A stretch of DNA of 44,269 nt. Source: a virus. The position numbers were made by a program, and so were the translations under genes. The stretch covers positions 1-44,269 of the IMG/VR virus record IMGVR_UViG_3300044621_001189. One strand, written 5' to 3'. Below the pieces are notes generated by a model. It worked only from the letters and a program-made list of their open reading frames with translations. It searched no databases and was not told the origin of the DNA. The first letter of the stretch is position 1. Every line of letters starts with the position of its first letter. This document shows positions 6,211 to 13,977 of this stretch, in pieces.

Positions 6211-7047
6211 AAATAACCGCGCAGGGTTTAAGTGCCTGCGCTCACTACCGCTTTTGGTTTGCCAAGGTAAAACTGCCGCGCCTTGGCTCGCTTAACAAAC
6301 TGTTCGGGATGCTTCGCCGCGTGTCCGGCCTTTCTTCACTCCCGAACCCGTATTTGTAGTCCACGACACTGCAAAAACGGTTTGGTTTTAATTTAGTCTT
6401 TTATCATTTTGCCGACATCAGGAAAATGATCTAAAGCGCTAAAGGCTGCCCACTATTGCTAGTGGGCGTATGCCGCCCTTTCTGACGGCCTGCCAGCTCT
6501 TCGCCGGTCTTCGGCTATGGCCACACAGCCAATCATTGCCTACTGCTCTTTTTGCCATTGCTGGCGAATTTGGCAGGGAGTCTTTCATCTCCCTAGTCAT
6601 GGTAATTCTGGCAAAACGCTGCAACCCATTGACCGGTTAGATTACAACTATCAAGCCATCACAGCCCATGCGCTCTGATCTTTTTGCCTTTCGGCTAATT
6701 CTTGCCAGTCATGGCACCGGACTGGCACGGCCATCTGTTTTATCGTCTTGCCAAGACTATTTCGCAATAACCCGCCTGTATTTCGGGTTATTGCTGAAAA
6801 CCTACCTAGTTTTAACAGCAAAACACACTCAGGCTTTAGTCAGCATTAACTGATTCTGAGGCATCTCTTAGAACTTTCGACTGCTCGATTTAACCCAGTG
6901 GTGGTCTGTTTCAACTCCAATCTGGGACAGCCGCCACATCCTGAGCGTGTTTTGCTGTGCCCACTCTTGCGAATGGGCGGATGTTGAATGATTGCCGCCA
7001 AGAAAAGCTAATCATTTAAAGAGCTTGGCTCTCACAACAATTTCATT
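6211..7047 (-). ncRNA. large structured non-coding RNA, GOLLD/ROOL-like candidate (about 840 nt)
   Basis: There is no credible gene over about 840 bases, but pairing is dense on the minus strand. An 18-bp long-range helix joins 6940-6957 with 6816-6833 (one G-U). It encloses other elements, including an 11-bp stem 6764-6774/6784-6794. Hairpins closed by GNRA loops are seen at 6960-6977 (7 bp, GCAA), 6448-6467 (8 bp, GCAA) and 6686-6695 (GAAA). Others are 6302-6309/6340-6347 (8 bp), 6261-6267/6281-6287 (7 bp), 6575-6580/6589-6594 and 6703-6709/6721-6727. A tRNA-like gene and a strong terminator follow directly. Giant phage RNAs of the GOLLD and ROOL classes are known for this size, ornate folding and tRNA proximity. 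The class assignment is inference. Confidence 0.75.
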
Positions 7048-7200
7048 TTAACACTTGCCAGCTTTTGCGGTAATACCTTTGCACAACTTAACAGTTTCAA
7101 ATTGCGCTTTGCATTGAGAGTTTGCGCAGATTGTTTTGCCAGCCTCGGGCATTCTGTAGAGTGAGTAGTGATTGCAGTTTGGGCATTTACTTGAGTTCAT
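7048..7200 (-). CDS. small zinc-ribbon protein (50 aa)
   Basis: I read this 50-aa frame directly. It begins MNSSKCPNCNHYSLYRMPEA, then KTICANSQCKAQFETVKLC. CPNC followed by a C-x4-C pair about 16 residues later is a zinc-ribbon pattern. The ATG lies 14 bases inside the end of ninG in another frame. It is the last gene before the large RNA. Probably a nucleic-acid-binding zinc protein; function unknown. Confidence 0.7.
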   Translation of the reverse strand: MNSSKCPNCNHYSLYRMPEAGKTICANSQCKAQFETVKLCKGITAKAGKC

Positions 7201-7807
7201 TTTCAAGTTCTCTGATTTGTTTATTCCACTCCTTGCGCATTGCTATAAGCTCGTCGCAAGTCCATTTTCTTGTTTCTGTGTTTGTTTCGCAGTAATCAAT
7301 AATCTTTTGCGCTTCTTCATCGCCAAATCTATTGCGCAATCCTTGCAAATAACCGTGCGTTGTTTTTGTTCCGTAGATGTCGCCGCTTAGGTCGCTATTG
7401 CATCGCCGGTTGTGCTGAAGATAAACGTTTTTAGGGTCGAATCTAAGCCCGCTTTGCGCGCCTCTAGTCTTAAAGTGTCCAGCACACCAAATATCGCCGC
7501 CCATTGGCTTTCCGCAGCTAATGCACGCTGGCTCCATGCCTCTATCATCAAACCATTTTAGCTCCTGCAAGCGCCTAAGCTTGTTAAAAGTCTTTTGACA
7601 TAAATCTAGCTGCTTTGGTATGTCGTTTTTGTAAAACTCATTCTTGCGCGATCTAGCTGCCTTCTCTGCCTCCTTTGCTCTAACCCCTTGCGCGTAATCA
7701 AGTCTGCATCCTGCATTGTCACAGCAACGAGTTAGGCGCAGGCCGTAGCGCTTAGGGGTGTACATCTCTTGGCATACTGGACAGCGGCGCTCCTTTGGTT
7801 GCTTCAT
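7187..7807 (-). CDS. ninG: NinG-like recombination protein (Rap family)
   Basis: A 206-aa protein matching lambda NinG/Rap in layout. The N-terminal zinc motif is CPVCQEMYTP (9-18) with paired Cys further on (CCDNAGC). A long basic helix follows, then a second Cys/His cluster CISCGKPM...WCAGHFKTRGA and LRFDPKNVYLQHNRRCN near the centre. Lambda Rap is a structure-specific endonuclease acting on recombination intermediates, so a role in phage recombination together with the Sak3 and NinB-like proteins is expected. The start overlaps the stop of the 58-aa gene (ATGA). The C-terminus is a charged coiled helix. Confidence 0.88.
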   Translation of the reverse strand: MKQPKERRCPVCQEMYTPKRYGLRLTRCCDNAGCRLDYAQGVRAKEAEKAARSRKNEFYKNDIPKQLDLCQKTFNKLRRLQELKWFDDRGMEPACISCGKPMGGDIWCAGHFKTRGAQSGLRFDPKNVYLQHNRRCNSDLSGDIYGTKTTHGYLQGLRNRFGDEEAQKIIDYCETNTETRKWTCDELIAMRKEWNKQIRELENELK

Positions 7808-7980
7808 GCTTTATTCCTGTTTCCGCGAACACACGCAAGCTTTGCCCATGCTACTGCATTGGTTAGCCTTGCCCTTACCATCGCATAGCTGTCCCAATTA
7901 AGCTCACAAGCGCACTCAAGGCCGCATGTGGTCGCGTGTGGTATTTTCACCGGATTGATCTTGCATACTTTGCACAACAT
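7804..7980 (-). CDS. small Cys-rich protein (58 aa)
   Basis: I read this 58-aa frame directly. It begins MLCKVCKINPVKIPHATTCG, then LECACELNWD. Two CxxC/CxC pairs suggest a small zinc-binding fold. Its ATG overlaps the stop of the upstream gene (TAATG) and its TGA overlaps the ninG start (ATGA). The NinG N-terminus also has a CxxC pattern, so the two may be functionally linked (inference). Confidence 0.72.
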   Translation of the reverse strand: MLCKVCKINPVKIPHATTCGLECACELNWDSYAMVRARLTNAVAWAKLACVRGNRNKA

Positions 7981-8474
7981 TAAATCACCACCGCTCTGAA
8001 TTTTGTCGTCTCGTAAAACTTCTTGTTTTTGTGATCATCTGGAACGCAAGCAAATTGCAGATTTTTTGCCATGTAGAAAATATCGCGATGCTTTTTGAAC
8101 TTCTCAGTCATAGGGAAAATTGTACCGAAAAACTCAAAGTAATGCGGCTCAACGTGATGCTTTTCATGCTCTTCGCGATTAGGCATTGAGTAGTGCAGCT
8201 CCATCTCCACGCCCCATTGAAGCGGGATATTAACGTACTGACTAACATCGGTTAAGCCCTGCTTTTTCAATAACAGGTCGGTCATTATCGACGTGTTAGA
8301 ATCAAAGAAAAAGTGAAGCGCATCATCCATGTTTTGGCTCATCGGCTCTTTATCAAACCAGACTATTTCAGCACCGATCAAAAGTTTTTTCATTTTCTGC
8401 GGTATGTCGTAGCCACGCGATTTCCCATAAATCGTTTTGATATTGTCGTGGCTTTGTCTCATTGGTGCGTTCAC
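7980..8474 (-). CDS. hypothetical protein (164 aa)
   Basis: A soluble 164-aa protein beginning MNAPMRQSHDNIKTIYGKSR. It contains ALHFFFDSNTSIMTD, and a His-rich segment EHEKHHVEPHYFEFFG around residues 105-120 that could bind metal. There is no signal peptide or membrane segment. It overlaps the ribbon-helix-helix gene upstream by 4 bp (ATGA) and the Cys-rich gene downstream (TAATG). I do not recognise the family. Confidence 0.8.
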   Translation of the reverse strand: MNAPMRQSHDNIKTIYGKSRGYDIPQKMKKLLIGAEIVWFDKEPMSQNMDDALHFFFDSNTSIMTDLLLKKQGLTDVSQYVNIPLQWGVEMELHYSMPNREEHEKHHVEPHYFEFFGTIFPMTEKFKKHRDIFYMAKNLQFACVPDDHKNKKFYETTKFRAVVI

Positions 8475-8662
8475 AACAGAACCTCGCGCTCATTGCCATC
8501 CTGCACCAAAATCACCTTTTCGCTTTCGCTCGCAAGCTTTAGCAGCGTGATCGCTCTACGCAAAACCGCTGAGTTATTTTCCAGCTCAAGTTTTTGCTTG
8601 ATTGACTTAATTACTTCGAGCGTGTTTTCATCCATTCTGTAACTTACTAGTCTTTTTTTCAT
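8471..8662 (-). CDS. ribbon-helix-helix DNA-binding protein (63 aa)
   Basis: A 63-aa protein starting MKKRLVSYRMDENTLEVIKS. The short basic beta strand (KRLVSYRM), followed by two helices (DENTLEVIKSIKQKLELE and NSAVLRRAITLLKLASE), is the ribbon-helix-helix layout of Arc/MetJ-type repressors. AGAGGC precedes the ATG. The context between recombination genes suggests a local transcription regulator (inference). Confidence 0.8.
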   Translation of the reverse strand: MKKRLVSYRMDENTLEVIKSIKQKLELENNSAVLRRAITLLKLASESEKVILVQDGNEREVLL

Positions 8663-8680
8663 TGCTGAGCCTCTGGATAA

Positions 8681-9145
8681 TTATGCGCCATTATGTTCGC
8701 GCTGAAGTTTTTTGAATTGACCCTTTGACTCCAAAATGCAGCCTTGCGTGCCTGCGTAATTTTGCAGCCACGTAAGCACCAGAAACATTTCGCCATGAAG
8801 CCATGAAGCCGAACTTGTGTAATCAACTTTTTCGCGTTTTGTCAGCGGACAAATTACCTTATGGATCATCCACTCATAGCCATACTCTCGATAAAACATC
8901 CCCTTCGTTGTGCGCTTTATCCCATCGAGCATTCCGTCCGTAACATCTTTTGTATGGCACGGCGTAAGGAATGCAGCAAACTCAGTTAGCCAAACATGGT
9001 AAAGGCTGTTTTGTGATATCGATCTATCTTCGCCAACTCTTGGAGGATCAAACGTCAGCCACTTATCTTCTTCCCATCGACGATCAACGTAGGCATGGTA
9101 TGCAGCCTTTGTTTGTGCGCTGTTTACTGTAAATGACTCACCCAC
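8681..9145 (-). CDS. NinB/Orf-like recombination mediator (putative)
   Basis: A 154-aa protein with a GTG start at 9145, chosen for GGAG upstream and overlap with the preceding gene's stop. The segment PPRVGEDRSISQNSLYHVWLT (residues about 34-54) resembles the RSxxQNxxxW stretch of lambda NinB (Orf), which helps load recombinases on SSB-coated DNA. The C-terminus (FLVLTWLQNYAGTQGC) is helical. A position two genes upstream of ninG supports a recombination role. The similarity is short and read by eye. Confidence 0.55.
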   Translation of the reverse strand: MGESFTVNSAQTKAAYHAYVDRRWEEDKWLTFDPPRVGEDRSISQNSLYHVWLTEFAAFLTPCHTKDVTDGMLDGIKRTTKGMFYREYGYEWMIHKVICPLTKREKVDYTSSASWLHGEMFLVLTWLQNYAGTQGCILESKGQFKKLQREHNGA

Positions 9146-9320
9146 GGCGCCACTCCAAACCCATCAAATGCTTTTCCCATGCCAGCGCGATCATACAATC
9201 TGTGTATGTGTCGCCGTCACGGTTTTGCTTTATCATCTCCTTTGCTTCTTTGTAGTTGTCTTGCGGGTGATATTCGCGCACGTAGTCAACCTCCCAAAAG
9301 TCTCTTGGCGTAATGCTCAT
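9138..9320 (-). CDS. small hypothetical protein (60 aa)
   Basis: The ATG at 9320 overlaps the stop of the coiled-coil gene upstream (TGATG). The protein starts MSITPRDFWEVDYVREYHPQ and is acidic and helical, with QNRDGDTYTDCMIALAWEKH. Its end overlaps the GTG of the NinB-like gene. Function unknown. Confidence 0.75.
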   Translation of the reverse strand: MSITPRDFWEVDYVREYHPQDNYKEAKEMIKQNRDGDTYTDCMIALAWEKHLMGLEWRRG

Positions 9321-9535
9321 CACTTGCCCTCTGGCTTTGGTGCTGATGATAAAATTGCCGCATCTAATTTCTTTTTAAGCTCAAAATTCTCAATTGCTAG
9401 CTCGTGATTAGCTTCGCGTAATTTTTTCGCATCAGCTACTGTGCAGCCTTCCGGTATATCTTCTAATTGCTTGCGCAAAATCTCAATCTCAGCCAGCGCA
9501 TTAGCTAACGTTTTTGTGTTGTCTGTTATTTCCAT
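9320..9535 (-). CDS. short coiled-coil protein (71 aa)
   Basis: A 71-aa protein starting MEITDNTKTLANALAEIEIL, with heptad-like hydrophobic spacing over most of its length (ALAEIEILRKQLEDI; ANHELAIENFELKKKLD). AGGGGGCAGCA precedes the ATG. Probably a helical dimer, function unknown. Confidence 0.78.
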   Translation of the reverse strand: MEITDNTKTLANALAEIEILRKQLEDIPEGCTVADAKKLREANHELAIENFELKKKLDAAILSSAPKPEGK

Positions 9536-9603
9536 TGCTGCCCCCTGTTAATTTATTCCATTGTTTCAGATTTGCGCTTTACATAAAGCTGATTTGCTTA
9601 TCT

Positions 9604-9714
9604 TTACTTTGCCCAATCTGTTGAAAAACTATCGTGTTCAAAACTTGGCAAAATCACTAAGCCGTAAAAGTCTGCCCAGTAGCAGAATAAATCTAGTCGT
9701 TGCTTGTATGTCAA
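9604..9714 (-). CDS. very small protein with TTG start (36 aa, tentative)
   Basis: The frame begins with TTG at 9714-9712, overlapping the stop of the 52-aa gene (TTGA), with AGGGGG eight bases upstream. The product is TYKQRLDLFCYWADFYGLVI then LPSFEHDSFSTDWAK after the initiator. The strong ribosome site and stop/start overlap favour a real gene; the short length and rare start keep confidence low. Confidence 0.4.
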   Translation of the reverse strand: MTYKQRLDLFCYWADFYGLVILPSFEHDSFSTDWAK

Positions 9715-9869
9715 AATAAAACCCCCTGCTTGTCGTTTTTTTCTTCAGCTTGTTTAATTATCACTTTCTTATCAGAATACCCGCGCCGCTTTGCGCACTC
9801 GATCCCGTAAGGCTTACCGTTTACATAGTAAACCTCACGGACTCTTTTATTGCATCGTGCGCAGCGCAT
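9711..9869 (-). CDS. small zinc-finger protein (52 aa)
   Basis: I read this 52-aa frame directly. It starts MRCARCNKRVREVYYVNGKP, then YGIECAKRRGYSD, and ends in a Lys/Glu-rich tail. CxxC plus a later Cys suggests a small zinc ribbon. Its ATG overlaps the stop of the helicase-methyltransferase gene (TAATG), so the two are coupled. Function unknown; it could be a nucleic-acid-binding accessory to its large neighbour (inference). Confidence 0.7.
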   Translation of the reverse strand: MRCARCNKRVREVYYVNGKPYGIECAKRRGYSDKKVIIKQAEEKNDKQGVLF

Positions 9870-12349
9870 TAGTCGATAAAATCAAACAGCGACGGCATTG
9901 TCATTTCTTTTTCTGCTGCAACTAAATACTTAACTCCATCCATAAAATAACCAGTGTTTAATTCGCTAGCTCGCCCCTTGCGACCTTTTTTTATTGCCCG
10001 ATATGGTACTGTTTGCAATCCTCCAAATGGGTCAAAAATCAAATCGCCTTTATTACTGTATCGGTCGATTAATCGATCAACAATATCGAACTGAAGTGGG
10101 CATACGTGCATTTGCAAGTTTTTTGATTTTTGCGCACCGTTTAATGTCAACATGCGGTTCACATCATGCCAAACGTCAGGATTATGCGAACCCGGCGCAA
10201 GGCTCATAAAGCTAGAAGGTAAACATCCTCTACTCTCCAAAGACTCACCTATTTTAATATGGTGTTCATAGTCATATATGTTTTCTAAGCTCCATTCTGT
10301 AAATGCTTTCGCCAATTTATCTGGCGTCATTTCTGCCAGCTCATCTACTGTTAGTTGACGGTTTCCACTGCTTCTCCAAAATGCGTGAGCATCTACCTGC
10401 CAATGTGCGCGAGTATATTCATCTTTTGTTTTTGTCACTGGAACATCAGCATAACCTCGCGTTCTGTCTGTTTGCGGCTTGTGAAATAACAAAATATATT
10501 CTGGCGAACCTGCGCCCATTTTTGTGCCGTCTTTGCATTGCTCTGACCAACCTAAACGGTAGGTTTGATTGTTCTCTCTAACCACATCGGTTACTACTGT
10601 AATCATTCCCATGTAGTCAAACCCGTGTTTTATCCCGTGCATCAAAGCTTCAGCATGAAATGGGCTTACAGTTGGAATGCCAGCGCCGGTTGTGTTACCA
10701 AACAAAATTCGATCCTTTACGTGGCACGCATACACTCGACCTGGGCGCAAAATCTTTAACAGGTTAGGCGTTAAATGATCCATTTGCGACCAGAAGTGAT
10801 TGTTGTTATCTGTGTGACCAAAATCATTGTAGCTGGGCGTGTATTCGTAGTGATTGCTAAATGGTATTGACGTAATAATCATGTCAACGCTGTTTTCATC
10901 CATCATTTGCGTTTCTTTTACGCAATCATTATTAGCTACTAAAAAGTCTTCTCCTTTGATTTCCAACCGCTCAACACCTATGCTGCGGCGCAACAAATCA
11001 GCGTGGCTCAAATTCCCCAATCCATGCTCTTTAATTATGTTTGTCATGTTATTTACCATCTCTTTGTGTTGAGTCCATTTTGTTTCGAGTGCGCGCAATA
11101 TCTCTTGTTCGGATTCTGCATAAATTATGTGAATTTCAACTTCACTTGTTTGCAAAAATCTATACAACCGGTGTATCGCTTGAATAAAATCATTGAACTT
11201 ATATCCAATGCCCATAAAAATAGCTTTATGGCAGTGCCGCTGGAAATTACACCCGCTGCCAGCAATTACAGGCTTTGCACTTAGGTACTTAAATTTACCG
11301 TCTGAAAAGTCCACGATAGCTTGTTCGCGCTCTTCTAAATCTTGCGACCCATAAACGGCCACCGATTCAGGCATTATTTTTTGAATTGAATGCCGTTCAT
11401 CTTCCAAATCATGCCATATAATAAAGTGATCTTCTGGTGATAAATCGATAATCTCTTTCACTTTTTCAGCTCTCAAATCTAAGCTGTCGCGCTTTTCTCT
11501 TGAAGCGTCACGCAAGCTAAGTGCGCTATCCCTAAACATTTTATGCTGTCCCCAGTCATCATGCCCTGCGCTGGAATGGTCAACTTTTATCTCATGATAA
11601 ATAACTTTTAACGGTGGAAGATCGTACCCCTCTGCCGAATGTCCTAAGTCCGCCGGGGATTGAACAAATACTGCCCATGAATTCAACCAAAACCAAAACT
11701 CTTTTTCTTTGTGCGGATATAGCGTTAGGTTATTTGCTTTTGTGCTGTCACGCTGAAAAAACCGCGTCAATGCCTGCCCTGTGTCCATCACCCCCAAATA
11801 ACCAGCGTAGTGAATTAGCTCTTTGTACTTGTTCGGGCTTGGTGTCGCAGTGGCAACAAATTTATATTTAACGTTTGCAAAAAGATCTAAAAATGTTTGA
11901 TATGTTTTTGACCCAAAACTACGCAAAACACTAGCCTCATCTAAGCTGCAAGCTGTAAATATATTTGGGTCTAGTTTTCCATCGCGAACTGATTCGTAAT
12001 TTGTTATATAAAATTCATGCTCATCCATTTCATCCGCAGTGCGGATAAACTTAAAATCTACGCCAAGCATTTTTCCGTCGCGCCTAAATTCTTGCCTCAC
12101 GCCTAGCGGCGCAATAACCAACGCTTTGCCGCCTGCGTTTTTAATCACAAGTCTAAGCGTTTCGATCTGCATTACAGACTTGCCAAGGCCGAAAGCTGCA
12201 AAGATTGCCCTTTTCCCGCCGTTTACTGCCCACTTTACAATGTCGCGCTGGTGCGGTTTTAGGATTGGATTTACTTCTTGATCGTCAACCTCAAAACCTT
12301 GCATTTCGCAAAGCTTTATTTTCCCCTCCAAAAACTCCTCATATTTCAT
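9869..12349 (-). CDS. SNF2-like helicase fused to a DNA methyltransferase (826 aa)
   Basis: A two-domain enzyme. Residues 1-430 are a superfamily-2 helicase: KPHQRDIVKW (31-40), Walker A AFGLGKS (52-58), motif II LDEAS (136-140), motif III VATATPSPN (165-173) and motif VI QAIHRLYR (390-397). Residues about 460-826 are an amino-methyltransferase of the permuted order: motif IV ITSIPFSNHYEY (492-503, catalytic IPF instead of the usual PPY), motif X near 748-761 and the SAM-binding FDPFGGLQT (772-780). No nuclease domain is seen, so it is probably a modification or anti-restriction enzyme, not a restriction system. It overlaps the HTH gene upstream by 11 bp. Confidence 0.88.
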   Translation of the reverse strand: MKYEEFLEGKIKLCEMQGFEVDDQEVNPILKPHQRDIVKWAVNGGKRAIFAAFGLGKSVMQIETLRLVIKNAGGKALVIAPLGVRQEFRRDGKMLGVDFKFIRTADEMDEHEFYITNYESVRDGKLDPNIFTACSLDEASVLRSFGSKTYQTFLDLFANVKYKFVATATPSPNKYKELIHYAGYLGVMDTGQALTRFFQRDSTKANNLTLYPHKEKEFWFWLNSWAVFVQSPADLGHSAEGYDLPPLKVIYHEIKVDHSSAGHDDWGQHKMFRDSALSLRDASREKRDSLDLRAEKVKEIIDLSPEDHFIIWHDLEDERHSIQKIMPESVAVYGSQDLEEREQAIVDFSDGKFKYLSAKPVIAGSGCNFQRHCHKAIFMGIGYKFNDFIQAIHRLYRFLQTSEVEIHIIYAESEQEILRALETKWTQHKEMVNNMTNIIKEHGLGNLSHADLLRRSIGVERLEIKGEDFLVANNDCVKETQMMDENSVDMIITSIPFSNHYEYTPSYNDFGHTDNNNHFWSQMDHLTPNLLKILRPGRVYACHVKDRILFGNTTGAGIPTVSPFHAEALMHGIKHGFDYMGMITVVTDVVRENNQTYRLGWSEQCKDGTKMGAGSPEYILLFHKPQTDRTRGYADVPVTKTKDEYTRAHWQVDAHAFWRSSGNRQLTVDELAEMTPDKLAKAFTEWSLENIYDYEHHIKIGESLESRGCLPSSFMSLAPGSHNPDVWHDVNRMLTLNGAQKSKNLQMHVCPLQFDIVDRLIDRYSNKGDLIFDPFGGLQTVPYRAIKKGRKGRASELNTGYFMDGVKYLVAAEKEMTMPSLFDFID

Positions 12350-12548
12350 TTTTTTTCTCCAACAAATATTTCATAGCTAAAATGGTTTCGTTTTTAACTT
12401 CAGCGCGCCCAGTTACTCGCTCTGTCATTGCCCTTGTGCTTATGCCTAGTTCGTAGGCTAGCTCCTTGTCTAACTTTCCTAGCTTTCTGCGTAAAAGCAT
12501 AAACTTGGTGTAGTTATCAAGTTCACCGATTAAATCAGCTTGATCCAT
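12339..12548 (-). CDS. small HTH protein (69 aa)
   Basis: A 69-aa protein starting MDQADLIGELDNYTKFMLLR. KLDKELAYELGISTRAMTERVTG (27-49) is a helix-turn-helix with STRAMTERV as recognition helix. AGGGGGAAATT precedes the ATG. It overlaps the helicase-methyltransferase start, so it may be its regulator or a DNA-binding partner (inference). Confidence 0.78.
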   Translation of the reverse strand: MDQADLIGELDNYTKFMLLRRKLGKLDKELAYELGISTRAMTERVTGRAEVKNETILAMKYLLEKKNEI

Positions 12549-12615
12549 AATTTCCCCCTAATTAATCAAGAGGCTTTATCTTCTCTTTTAAGCTATTGAG
12601 TGTAAAACCCTTTAA

Positions 12616-12795
12616 CTATTCTTTACCTTCAATATCATCCGCCCACCCCTTTGCGATCATTCCAGCACCAACCAATTCCTTGCCCTTTTCCGCAATCTCT
12701 GCGTTAAACCCGCCGAAGTAGTCCATCTCCGTTCCCAGTTGGATCATTTGCTCTGATAGATCGCGTAGGCGATTTACTATGTCATGTGTTTTCAT
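12616..12795 (-). CDS. small hypothetical protein (59 aa)
   Basis: I read this 59-aa frame directly. It starts MKTHDIVNRLRDLSEQMIQL and ends AKGWADDIEGKE. It begins 8 bases after the stop of the 54-aa gene, with AAGGTGCAAC upstream. Acidic, mostly helical. Function unknown. Confidence 0.7.
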   Translation of the reverse strand: MKTHDIVNRLRDLSEQMIQLGTEMDYFGGFNAEIAEKGKELVGAGMIAKGWADDIEGKE

Positions 12796-12803
12796 GTTGC
12801 ACC

Positions 12804-12968
12804 TTATTTGCTAATCGCATCACGTCGCGCTACTGCATCAGCTAACCGGCTGAATTGGCGCTTTTCGTGGCCGTAAACGTAAACCGTGAACTGGTCGTTT
12901 TCTATCTTGATAAACCTGTACTTGCTACGGTTTGAAAAGTATTCGGTTTTGTCTGCGTTACTGACCAT
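12804..12968 (-). CDS. small basic protein (54 aa)
   Basis: I read this 54-aa frame directly. It starts MVSNADKTEYFSNRSKYRFI, then KIENDQFTVYVYGHEKRQFS. The ATG lies 11 bases inside the end of the helicase-loader gene. A beta-rich N-terminus and a basic C-terminal helix are visible. No recognised family. Confidence 0.7.
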   Translation of the reverse strand: MVSNADKTEYFSNRSKYRFIKIENDQFTVYVYGHEKRQFSRLADAVARRDAISK

Positions 12969-13569
12969 TGCGAATGCGCTCCAGTTTTTCCAAGTCTTCG
13001 CGCTCGGCTGCGGTTAGTTGTTTAGGCTCTGGCGTTTCGTTTAGCAGCCCTAGCATCTTATCTAGCTCTGCGCGGCCTGCTTGCTTTGCCTTGCTCATTG
13101 CTGTCATATCAGGTAGCTGCAGCCGCTCAAAAGGCTTGTGTGCCAGCGTATCGCGATTGGATGCAGGGAAAGCTAAAGCCCTGAACTCTGCATAGCTTGG
13201 CGGCCACATTTCCTCCCCATCCCTATAGCATTGCTCTGCGCGCTTTTCTAATCCTTCCATTCCACGCTTAAAATCTTCAGCGGTTAAGTCATCCAGCTTC
13301 CACCCCCACAAATCAAATTGCTCAGAGTAAATTCCTTTTGACTCATCAAAGTAAATTACAAGCCCCTTGTTAGCCGCTTTACTGCCGAATAAATCCGCTA
13401 GGCGGGTAAACAGAAGAATAATCATTTTCTCTGTCGATACGCTGTAGCGCCGCGTCAGCTTGCGCTCTTGTCCGGTCTGCATGCCCAACCTTGCCTGAGC
13501 TTGAATAACTGCCATTTGATTGTTGATTTGATCCACGGTTAAACCTCTCTGCGCGTTTGTTTCTGCCAT
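12958..13569 (-). CDS. P-like replicative helicase loader (putative)
   Basis: A 203-aa protein. The core FTRLADLFGSKAANKGLVIY (54-73), an acidic linker, then a C-terminal EEMWPPSYAEFRALAFPAS recalls the lambda P/replication-protein-P family (WPPS-EFR motif), which loads host DnaB helicase at the phage origin. The first about 65 codons overlap the upstream gene in another frame by 191 bp. A start at the ATG of residue 49 (MIILLFTRLADLF) would reduce this overlap to about 47 bp, so the start is uncertain. Confidence 0.6.
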   Translation of the reverse strand: MAETNAQRGLTVDQINNQMAVIQAQARLGMQTGQERKLTRRYSVSTEKMIILLFTRLADLFGSKAANKGLVIYFDESKGIYSEQFDLWGWKLDDLTAEDFKRGMEGLEKRAEQCYRDGEEMWPPSYAEFRALAFPASNRDTLAHKPFERLQLPDMTAMSKAKQAGRAELDKMLGLLNETPEPKQLTAAEREDLEKLERIRNGQ

Positions 13570-13756
13570 TTAGCCTAGCGATACATTCGCTAAACCATTT
13601 CTTTACGTTACCGCCTTCCATCCGCTTTGCGTCTAGCTCCATGTCCAACTGCTGCAATTCTTCGACTAGATTTATGTGCTTGTACATGTCCTGCCATTTG
13701 TAAAAGTCTTTAGCTGCTAACTTGATTATCTCGCCTTCAAACACGTATTCGCTCAT
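13379..13756 (-). CDS. replication-region protein (125 aa)
   Basis: The start at 13756 (MSEYVFEGEIIKLAAKDFYK) has AAAGGTG upstream and overlaps the preceding stop (ATGA). Residues 1-66 (IIKLAAKDFYKWQDMYKHIN, MEGGNVKKWFSECIARLN) match the pattern of phage replication/helicase-loader accessory proteins. After residue about 66 the frame is Ser/Arg-rich and low-complexity, and overlaps the P-like gene. The real fold is probably only the N-terminal half. Confidence 0.65.
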   Translation of the reverse strand: MSEYVFEGEIIKLAAKDFYKWQDMYKHINLVEELQQLDMELDAKRMEGGNVKKWFSECIARLNGRNKRAERFNRGSNQQSNGSYSSSGKVGHADRTRAQADAALQRIDRENDYSSVYPPSGFIRQ

Positions 13757-13977
13757 TTTGCGCACCTTTCAATGTTTCGTCTGATTGCTTTGTTTTTCTT
13801 AACCTTTGCTTCACTTTCCGATATTGCCAGCTTTTCATCCCATCCCTTCAATCTCTTTTCCATTTCGGTAGCTGCAAGAACTCTGATTATTCTCAGTTCT
13901 TCGGGTGAGCACCATGCTATAAGCTCTCGCGCTCTTTCCCAAAATTCTTCACGCGGTTTATTAGAATTTCTTGCCAT
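13753..13977 (-). CDS. hypothetical protein (74 aa)
   Basis: A 74-aa basic, helical protein starting MARNSNKPREEFWERARELI and ending in a Lys/Arg-rich tail (KVKKNKAIRRNIERCAK). AGGTGATTTT precedes the ATG. It is the first gene of the replication module, just after a 454-base gene-poor stretch. Possible nucleic-acid binding, but no family recognised. Confidence 0.75.
   Translation of the reverse strand: MARNSNKPREEFWERARELIAWCSPEELRIIRVLAATEMEKRLKGWDEKLAISESEAKVKKNKAIRRNIERCAK

Noticed and set aside
6439-6624. 61-aa minus-strand frame in the large RNA region
   Set aside because: No ribosome site, covers perfect hairpins with GNRA loops, and has composition unlike the phage's proteins.
6668-6853. 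61-aa plus-strand frame in the large RNA region
   Set aside because: Opposite to all local genes, no ribosome site, crosses the 11-bp stem.
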